From assembly GCF_022458985.1 (NCBI RefSeq), contig NC_061789.1, positions 12,554,175 through 12,618,174 on the forward strand: DNA of 64,000 nt, in the 5' to 3' direction. The stretch comes from Mugil cephalus (lineage: Eukaryota > Chordata > Actinopteri > Mugiliformes > Mugilidae). The notes under the pieces are model-generated. The model was not told the DNA's origin. It did not search any database and saw only the letters and a program-made list of their open reading frames with translations. The position numbers and the translations under genes are program-made. This document shows, one piece after another, positions 41,312 through 64,000 of the stretch. Position 1 is the stretch's first letter. Each line of letters opens with the position of its first letter.

Positions 41312-43347
41312 AGGGGGTCACCCCAGAACCCCTCCATGTATACTATGCGTGCGATTCACCACCAGAAAAGGACTTCAACCTTGAAGACAAACCTCATTTT
41401 CTTCCCTGGACTTGTAGATGACAAGTGTTGGGGAGGCATCACACACCACCGAGGAGCGGAGCGGAGTTCCAGGGAACTCAGATATGTGGTCTTGGCTCTA
41501 GCATGGAGCAGCGTAACGACCAACCAGCCAGTTTGATTCCCTTCCATCTCATTCACAACCCCCTACCTCCCCCTCTCATGGTCATACTAAGAAGCTAAAG
41601 CACAACTGCCACGTTTTCAGGTGCCACATGCATGCGGGTGTTCGTAGACCAATGTGATTGTGTGTTTGTGTGTGTGCAGCAGTGTGCATGCTATCAGTGC
41701 ACATGGCGCCTACAGTGCGGGTGCATACGCAGCCGCTCGCTCCACTGTGCATTATGAAATCGTCGTAATTCAAAATCCAGATGAGTGGTCGTCTCTGGAG
41801 CAAGGAGACGAGGAGAGGGGGCGGTGGTCGAATCAGTGGAGTGCAACCTCACCTGGACCATCATCATCCCACTGCGATGCTGAATCCCTCTCTCCGGGGC
41901 GCCCACGGCTGTAGCTGTGAAGCTCAGCGTAACCTCAGAAAAAGCTGGCTTACCTATCAAAGCCTTTCAGTCAGCTGAGCTGATTCCATTTATTTGGGTG
42001 CAGTAGAGATTTTTTAAAATGTGCATACTTTTATTTTACTTTTATTTTAGTTGAGTAGCTAACGTTTCAGATTTAACTGGGTTTTGACTCTGACTCGTAA
42101 TCCCTAAGATTTAAGGTGCTGGTTGATTTGATCAAGCCTTCACCCGCATCAAATACAATAAAAGAGAAACAGTAAAGCCCAATGAGCTTTAATAACTGAC
42201 CGTTTCTGGCCTTCTCATTGGTTTGCTGACAACCAATCAGAGGGCTCCTGCTGTTTGTCAAGCCCCCTCCTACATTACCTTTGCTAGGTTAACGATAAGA
42301 GGGTCTCTTCATAAACAAAAACATTGAAAACCTGTAAAATTAGCAGTTAACCATGTAATTGCGATTCTTCACAAACCTAACAAACATAAAGTTGAAAGGT
42401 GCGGGCACAATGGAGGTAAACCAAACAGTAAACTGGTGACGAGACTAGTTTTCCGATGTCTTCCAACATTAGCGTGGCTGCTAACATTAGCTCTCTCTCC
42501 TCCATGTCACCGCTAATAATTTCAGATTTCCAAGGTTTTCCTTTTGGAATAAATCCCCACATTGCTATTGTTTGTCTGACCTAGCAACAGTAACACAGGA
42601 AGTCGAGACTTCTGGTTGGTGGTAAGCGGACCAAGGCCAACAGAAGGTCAATTGCAATTTCCGCACACCCTTAAGATTTTTGTTGGGCGATGGGACCACA
42701 CTTACTTGGTCAATCTCTATCGTTGTACAGTCTTCAACAAAACAACTCTAGCGAATAGTAGCGTAATGTGACACACATGTTAATCTGGCTACAAGCTAAT
42801 GCATAAGAATGCATACCATATAAACTATAACTTGGAATCCAATTCCATTTATATCTTGGGGATTATGACTTTAAAAGAGCACTTTCATTTGAGAAAGTAT
42901 ATGTCTGTGCAATGGCCCCATTAGGTACCAGCCAAATTGAGTATTTTTATTCTTGTCAGCTGCTGATATTAGTGAAGGTCATTGTGTTGTTGTGAACCTG
43001 TTTGCATTTGGTTTGTACTACTCTTTGTACTAAAAGATCCCTTGCTTGCTTTTGTGTTCCACTTTTAATAACAAACAAAAAAATCAAATGATGTATTATA
43101 ACTATAGTTTTTCGTATTTATTTTTCTTTCGTGAAATGGTTTCAGTTTCATTTACTACATGTAAATGTGAACGACGTATGCTTAAGTTATGTCTGTATGT
43201 ATATATAATGTATAGGTTTCCAGTCTCTTTGTTGTAGTATGCACACTCTTTAATATGTTTGAGCCAAGCGGCAGAAGTTTGCATCAGCTGAAGTTTTGGG
43301 GTCTCCTTTACAACAAGCCTTAAAAACAAGTAAACTATTAGAAATAT

Positions 43348-43386
43348 ATGATGATGATGATGATGATAATGATGATGATGATGATA
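43348..43386. repeat. (GAT)n microsatellite in cyth3 3' UTR
   Basis: About 12 units with one aat interruption. Its complement makes the His-rich spurious frame on the minus strand. Confidence 0.9.
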
Positions 43387-43586
43387 ACAATATTGGTCCA
43401 TAACTGTGACAAAACTAAAAAGCCATGACTGATGAGTGAGAAAGGTGGATGTATTTATGATGAGGAAGATTATAGTGAAAATTATGTCTGATGATATGTC
43501 AGTGACAATATATATAATTGAAGATGATGTCAAAAAAAAAAGAAAAAGAAAAAGCGCCTGTAGTTTTCTATGTACTGTAACTGTAA

Positions 43587-43592
43587 AATAAA
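43587..43592 (+). terminator. cyth3: cyth3 polyadenylation signal AATAAA
   Basis: AATAAA in ctgtaaaataaaatgccc, about 2.3 kb after the stop codon. Confidence 0.55.
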
Positions 43593-43610
43593 ATGCCCTG
43601 CGTTCAGGGC

Positions 43611-45480
43611 ACAGCATTATCTTCTACTGCCCTGTGTCGGGCTCACAGTTACATTAACTTTTATATTCTCTATAAAAGCTATTGATCATGTTGTATACTA
43701 CGTGTATCTGCATAAACTATACATAAAGCCTATAGCAGATTCATGCTGTCTTCATTATTGATGCTGGTCCTGACCTACTTAGTGCATTTCCATGAATAAC
43801 GAGTGAATCACTAATGAAACACTCAGATCTCTGACAAGATTTCTGAATACGCATCACTTCATTTTACATCACACAGGGCAGGGGTTGAATATGTGCATCT
43901 GACAGGACACGTGGTGAATGAACAGAAAGTAGGTAGGTAAAGCAGAACATGTTGGGTTTGGGTTAGAAGACGACTCAAATCCCACAACGACTGGAGAGAT
44001 GGCACCCTCTACTGGTCACTGATCCACATGGCCACAATTTTGAGTTGACAATAGAAAACACAAAACACAAAAACAATAGCACAAAATTTAAAATACTTAA
44101 TTACTGTTTATAGTTCCCAGAGACTATTACATCCAGGACTTTAATCTGTAAACTTATGATCTAGGTTAGTGTTTTGTATTGTGCATTCCCAGATTATCAT
44201 TTTGGTGTCACCTCAGTGATGCCACAAGTGCCCTAAAATATAATACAACCATAGTACGCTAAAAATCACTAAAAATATATATATAAAAAACAGATGTTCA
44301 CACAAGTCCTGAAAACAGACAGAGAATCCGATGAAACACATGCAAGTTAAATTCACATGCACCTCCCAGATAAAGTGAAGTGTTTCCTATCAATGTAGTG
44401 ATACTCAGCAGGCCTCACTTGTTTGTGAAAGTGTGTGAAAGCACAGACAAAGGAGCTTCTGAGCACCTCAGAAAAATAGTTGTTCTTGATCATTAAGTTG
44501 GAAAAGGTTACAAAACCATCTCTAAAGAGTTTGGAATCCACAGTCAGACAGATATATCACTCTGAAAGAAAGACCCATAATAGTTTGAGAGGTCATAAAT
44601 GAACCAAGGGTGTCTTCTAAGCAAAAACAGGCCTCTCTCACATTGGCCAATGTTAATGTTCATGAATCCACCACCGACGCTGAACAACAATGATGTGCGT
44701 GGCAAGGTTGAGGTTACCAACCAAAGGAATGGTTAAACAAAATGATCATTTTGAAATGGCCAAGTACAAGTCCTGGCTTGAAGTAAGCAGTTCATATGAG
44801 GAAACTCATCGACATCTCAGAACTGCAGATCAGTCTAACCCACTGAAAAAAAATAATAACGTCTGCTACTACAACGAATCCCCAAAACTAGTCTGATCAA
44901 AAATAAACAAGAAACGGCTCAAAATTACTTATTTCGAAGTCGTTCATCAATGATGGGCTCTGACCCTGTGTCCAAACAGAAGTAATAAATATTTAACTTG
45001 AATGTTTGCAACACTCATTTGAATTTTTCACTCTGTGATTTGAGGCATTTGTGGGGAGAACGGTGGCTGTACCGTAAAGACTGGAGCAGTTACTAAAGCA
45101 AGAGCAGAATTAGAAAGATCAAAATCCATCTTTATTAATAAATACAAGTACTCATGTTACTGTTCTTTGTAGCTTTATGTGAATGCTTCGTATTTATAAT
45201 AATATTTCTTATTCTGTTATTGGTTTGTTACTTAGTAAACATAGTACTGCAGTTTCTTGCTGTGACCACTAGAGGTCAGTAAACCCCCACTAATGTGACC
45301 GAGTCTTTTTTTACCATCATAAACATGTCAAGTAAAGGGATACCAGCAAAAACTTCCTTGTAAACATTACTAACCTGAGCTTTGTAACCAGTCTCTTGTT
45401 GCAAATGTGTTGCAATTATGTTCACACATTTGAGGCAGAACTGAAAAAGAATGCCACCACAAAAGACAGCACAGAGTTGT
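43611..45480. other. Convergent intergenic gap, cyth3 to prkca
   Basis: No gene recognised. It holds a decayed Tc1 element (44340-45060) and AT-rich flanks. Confidence 0.55.
44340..45060 (+). mobile_element. Tc1-like transposon relic K
   Basis: Recognisable transposase remnants in order: aagttggaaaaggttacaaa accatctctaaagagtttgg, cacattggccaatgttaatgttcatg, ctgaacaacaatgatgtgcg and ttgaaatggccaagtacaag. The frames are broken throughout. Confidence 0.7.
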
Positions 45481-47692
45481 ATTTTTAAAATATTTTCGAT
45501 ACTTTATTTAGACACAGTATCCGTCATACCACAATGAAGAGAGGAACAAGAAGAGTCAGGTTAACAAAGTTGGGCTACTGAAAGAAACATATAAATATCC
45601 CTGTGGATTTAACCGGAGCCTGTAGTGGTTTTGTACCCTCACAACCAAATATAATTCATTTATTTAATTTTTTATTTCTTCTCCCAATTGGGATTCTCAA
45701 TATGAGACATATAAACATTCAGTTTAACCTTAAAGATGTCATTTACTTCCATATGTATGTGGCAACTTCAGCATCAAATCACATGTTCAGTAACCGGCTG
45801 TGTTTGTACAGTCTTTCTGAATTTGGCAGTTTTTGAAGCCTTTGTATCCCCCTCCCCCTCCCAACCACCCCCGAGTAGTTGAAATAAATAAACCGCTGCA
45901 GACACCTGACCTGGAAACATAAAGACGCTGTTTGGCACGAGAGAACGGAAAGCCATCGGAAGCAATTTACACACATTTGTCCGTTTATAATTCAGCTTTT
46001 CAGCCCGACGAGCTACATGACAGCGGGTGGGGGGAAACAGACGCGAGCAGAAGAAGTCGTCCGGACCGGGGCTGTCTCGTTCTGCGTGACAGGGCAGGGG
46101 TGGGAAGTCCGTGCTCCACATGCAGGGGTCTTTCTCATGCTTAGATGACTCCTCGCCTCAAGCATGCACACGATACGTTTTTTTTTTTATTTTCTTTTTT
46201 TTAAAGCACACAAGGGCTCCGAAATCCCCACAACATTAACTTGATTTTGAGTTCGGCTTGTTTCAGAAGGCCCCGAAACGACCAAGGCAAGAGGGAATTC
46301 AACCATTCCACGCACGCTAAGTGCTGCATATTCTGTTTAGGATACTGAGTAGTAGAAAAAAACGACGGGTAAATAGTGGAAATACAATACAACAATGTTC
46401 GCCGATACCAAAGATACCAAAGATTCAGCCAAACGTTTTAAAACTATTCTCCGGGCTAACCTAAACATAGAAACCATCTATGGTAGTAAAAGCACATTCA
46501 GTTTGTTGTATAAAATCTGCAAGTAACCGCTCTTTTTGAAACATATTTAGAAAAAAATGGTCGACTTACAATAGAGGGTTTGACATATATATATATATGT
46601 ATATATATATCTCGACATAAAAGTAAACGAAGGAACCTCTTTCTAAACTTTTCTCCAGAATAAACGTACAGCTAATAACATACTAACATAGTTAATATCA
46701 TATTACTAAACTTTAGCCAGACGTGTACTGCATCCTAGAGTCTACAGGTCAGAAAAATAAACATGCAACAGAGATTTGCTTTGTGCATATGGAAATAGCA
46801 TCTTTATACTCGAAAACACTGTCCCGTACAGTTTTCTGACCCTGCGTCCCCTCAACTGTGGGCAACACGTGCCGCATTGAAAAGAACCGGACAGCTTGTA
46901 AACATAACCACAATTCGCCTCCGTCTCCACGTGTCGTGTTAGATATACTCTGGATACATGTCCTACAAAAACAACAGATATAAACAGTCCTTGTTTAAGG
47001 GCTTTTAGTGTGAGGACACAGCTGGGATGGGACAGAGAAGGGGGGGAAAAAACATTAAAGGACTTTTGCCACTGTGATAGAAATGTAATATTCCACTTCT
47101 ACTTTGGCACTCAAGTAACAGTAAACTACTTCTTTTCTTTCCGTTTTTTTTTTTTAAGTATAGAAATATAATATACACATATAGCAGTTCAGAAGTAGAT
47201 AAAGCTGGGACAGAGCAGAATAATATGTTCTGTTCTTGTCGTGCATTGCAGCTTGTTGCGTAATAAGATGGGGGGTGGGGAGGCGCGTGAGCGGGATGAG
47301 AAGGAGAAAAAAAACGACGTATCTTCAATATCTAAAGAGATAGTAACTGATACCGACATTCATTCACGAGATAAAGGCTGCAGGTTTGGGTAAACACGGA
47401 TACAGATTTAGAATAAAGAACACGTTATGAGATGTTTAGGGAAAGAATGATGAGAAACACTGTCCTCCCTTCAGATTGTCCATCACTTTGTCGCTTTGCC
47501 GCTTTCTCCTCAGTCACTTCTGCACACAGATACTAGATAACTGGATAACTAGTAGACAGAGAACTGCAGGGGTTGATATGAGTCCGCTGGCGGAGGGGAG
47601 GGATGTTCGGTGGAGGTTGGAAGGAACTTGTGTTCGGCGTCAGTGCGTTTTTTTTTTTTTTTTTTTCTCTTTTTCAACTTTCCGCTCTCTCC
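45480..47692 (-). other. prkca: prkca 3' UTR
   Basis: Non-coding on both strands as far as can be seen. It lies between the stop codon and the candidate polyadenylation signal. It contains an AT repeat at 46584-46610 and several poly-T tracts. Confidence 0.5.
45503..45508 (-). terminator. prkca: Candidate prkca polyadenylation signal
   Basis: TTTATT on the plus strand reads AATAAA on the minus strand, 2.2 kb after the stop codon. Assigned by position only. Confidence 0.4.
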
Positions 47693-62543
<14,851 letters not shown>

Positions 62544-62722
62544 CTGGAAGACACGCGACAGACAGAAAGAGGAGGCTCCGTGACTCTGCACTACTGACTC
62601 GGGGGTCACGCAGATGGGGGGCTGCTGACGGAGGAGTGGACCAAGAGAAGGGATGAGTCGCTGGAAGTCGCTTCCAAATAGGAGCGATCCCACCTTCAGT
62701 CCCAGAGAATTATCTGGCTGTT

Positions 62723-63077
62723 TACACCGATCAGGCATAACATTATGACCTAAAACTGTTGTGACTGGGCCTTTTGAGGGTGTCCTGTGTTGTTCATGGG
62801 GGTCTTTGGGTCCTGTGGGTTGAGGGTTGTGAATCTTTGCACAGACACTTGATCATTTTGGCCAGGTCAACACCTTGTGCTGTTCTTTGTGTTTTTTTTG
62901 GAGTTGCTTCTAAACCTGCATTATGCTGGGTGTCAGTGTCAGTGCTATGGGGTGGGGGTGCCTGGTTTGGTGCAGGTAGGTAGGTGGTGCAAGTTCAAAT
63001 GTTTATTGTCACAAGACAATGTGTGTGTTATTTACTTCTCTTCGTCAGTGGTTTTAATGTTATGCCAGATCGGTGTA
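62723..63077 (-). mobile_element. Tc1/mariner-like deletion derivative F, both ends present
   Basis: Inverted ends TACACCGATCAGGCATAACA and TACACCGATCTGGCATAACA with TA at each edge, the Tc1/mariner target. The 355-bp interior is antisense transposase debris (ccaggtcaacaccttgtg). Confidence 0.8.
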
Positions 63078-63349
63078 TAGGTATGTGGTCTTAGATTCCT
63101 CCTAGTTTTGAGAAATTGCTACGTATGAATAAATTAACAGAAGTTAACAGGAACACCTAAATGTAATCATGAGTAGACTAGGTCCTAACTCTAGAAGCTG
63201 GGCTTTTTCTTCTTCTGACAGACAGACACAGAAATAAATAGAAAGGCGACACATATGCCGTTAGCAGGTGCTGCGAAGCAAAGCATACTGTCAAAATTTA
63301 CTTAACGTCGTTAAGTGTGAAACAACACTTGCAGGATTGTAACACTGGT

Positions 63350-63650
63350 GGGAGTTGGGGCGCACGCAAACGCAGATCAAGAAAAACACTCGCCCAAAAG
63401 TCCGCCCCACGTCCTCCGCTAGAGCGCGGCCAAGCGAGGCGAGCTGATGATGCGTGTGCGCTCTCTTCGGCGAGCGCACTGCAGACGTGCGTTTGGAGAA
63501 GGGTGAGTAACGACGGACAAAGGGAAAACATGCAGAGCTAATTCATAGCAACAGGAGCGAGGGGATGAGGTGGCTGGAGCGAGCCGCCTTCACCATGGCG
63601 ACAGCATCCACCGCGAGCGGCCACTCCCCCACTTAGCAACATCACATGGA
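63350..63650. promoter_or_regulatory. CpG-rich block inside prkca
   Basis: Dense CpG (gtccgccccacgtcctccgc, gagcgcggccaagcgaggcg, cttcggcgagcgcactgc) and an inverted GC box, with a plus-strand donor-like AAGGGTGAGT at about 63499-63508. It could be an intragenic promoter on either strand. No transcript evidence. Confidence 0.3.
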
Positions 63651-63677
63651 CGCGCAACAGAGGAAAGGAAGACATAT

Positions 63678-63678
<1 letters not shown>

Positions 63679-63719
<41 letters not shown>
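63679..63719. repeat. (AAAG)n microsatellite
   Basis: About ten uninterrupted tetranucleotide units. Confidence 0.95.
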
Positions 63720-64000
63720 GATAACAATAGGCCGCACAACAGAGGAGCCAATTCCCTGCCAGCAACAACAAACCTACAGCAGACAGCAGAGCACACACAG
63801 GCTCGTGCTGATCCTTTAAAACCGCCTTCATCCACAACACTCTCTCAGCTCTGCATATTTAAATGTAATCAGACCGCAGCGCAGGATAATTAAGCCGTTA
63901 AACCTGAAGGTTTTCAGAGAGTCAGCGTGAACCCTCACACAGGGACACCTCGTCTCAGATCCCATATTGAGATTATTCATTAAAACAGCAATGCATTTCC

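Larger units (their letters stand above)
41312..43610 (+). other. cyth3: cyth3 3' UTR
   Basis: No coding content. It runs about 2.3 kb to the polyadenylation signal at 43587. A weaker internal AATAAA at 42157-42162 could give a shorter form. It contains a (GAT)n tract at about 43348-43386. Confidence 0.6.
62544..64000 (-). other. prkca: prkca intron upstream of the C2 exon (partial)
   Basis: No further exon was recognised up to the edge. It contains relic F, a CpG-rich block (63350-63650) and an (AAAG)n tract. Confidence 0.55.

Noticed and set aside
43102..43617. 171-codon minus-strand frame with a His-rich run
   Set aside because: It is the complement of the (GAT)n microsatellite in the cyth3 3' UTR. 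The remainder is hydrophobic filler from AT-rich DNA.

Overview
The window is nuclear DNA of a ray-finned fish, most likely a percomorph teleost. The evidence is intron-rich vertebrate genes with GT/AG junctions, moderate GC with CpG islands at gene starts, abundant dinucleotide repeats, and many Tc1/mariner, hAT and other DNA-transposon relics of fish type. Small internal exons (63 to 174 bp) are separated by introns of 0.1 to 15 kb, so most long open frames are noise. I found the genes by matching splice-joined exons to protein families remembered from vertebrates. No database was searched.

Layout from left to right. (1) 1-2000, minus strand: promoter, 5' leader and first coding exon (12 codons, the last one split) of a Rac GTPase, almost certainly rac1, running off the left edge. 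(2) 3977-6700, plus strand: a two-exon gene for a SMIM10-family micro-membrane protein of 66 residues. (3) About 7-15 kb: intergenic, mostly repeats. (4) 15424-41311, plus strand: a complete 13-exon cytohesin gene, best matched to cyth3 (GRP1), an ARF guanine-nucleotide exchange factor with coiled coil, Sec7, PH and polybasic tail, encoding 394 residues. Intron 1 is 14.6 kb and contains a CpG-rich block with a possible alternative first exon. (5) 43.6-45.5 kb: a convergent intergenic gap with a decayed Tc1 element. (6) 45.5-64 kb, minus strand: the C2 domain, hinge, kinase domain and C-tail (12 constitutive exons plus one candidate 10-codon microexon) of a conventional protein kinase C, best matched to prkca. 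Its C1 domains lie beyond the right edge.

The three large genes act near one another at the plasma membrane. Rac1 drives actin remodelling, cytohesin-3 is recruited by PI(3,4,5)P3 to activate ARF6/ARF1, and PKC-alpha is recruited by Ca2+ and diacylglycerol. The rac1-cyth3 adjacency matches human 7p22.1 as I remember it. The link to prkca (human 17q24) is a fish-side linkage. Nothing suggests a shared operon-like system; this is ordinary vertebrate synteny.

The most interesting items are an in-frame 30-nt microexon candidate in the PKC hinge, a possible alternative CpG-island first exon of cyth3, a perfect 30-bp hairpin in a prkca intron, a THAP-domain transposon relic flanked by long inverted repeats, a TTAA-flanked piggyBac-like MITE, a hAT MITE family with visible 8-bp target duplications, and a Tc1-like family with about ten relics here.
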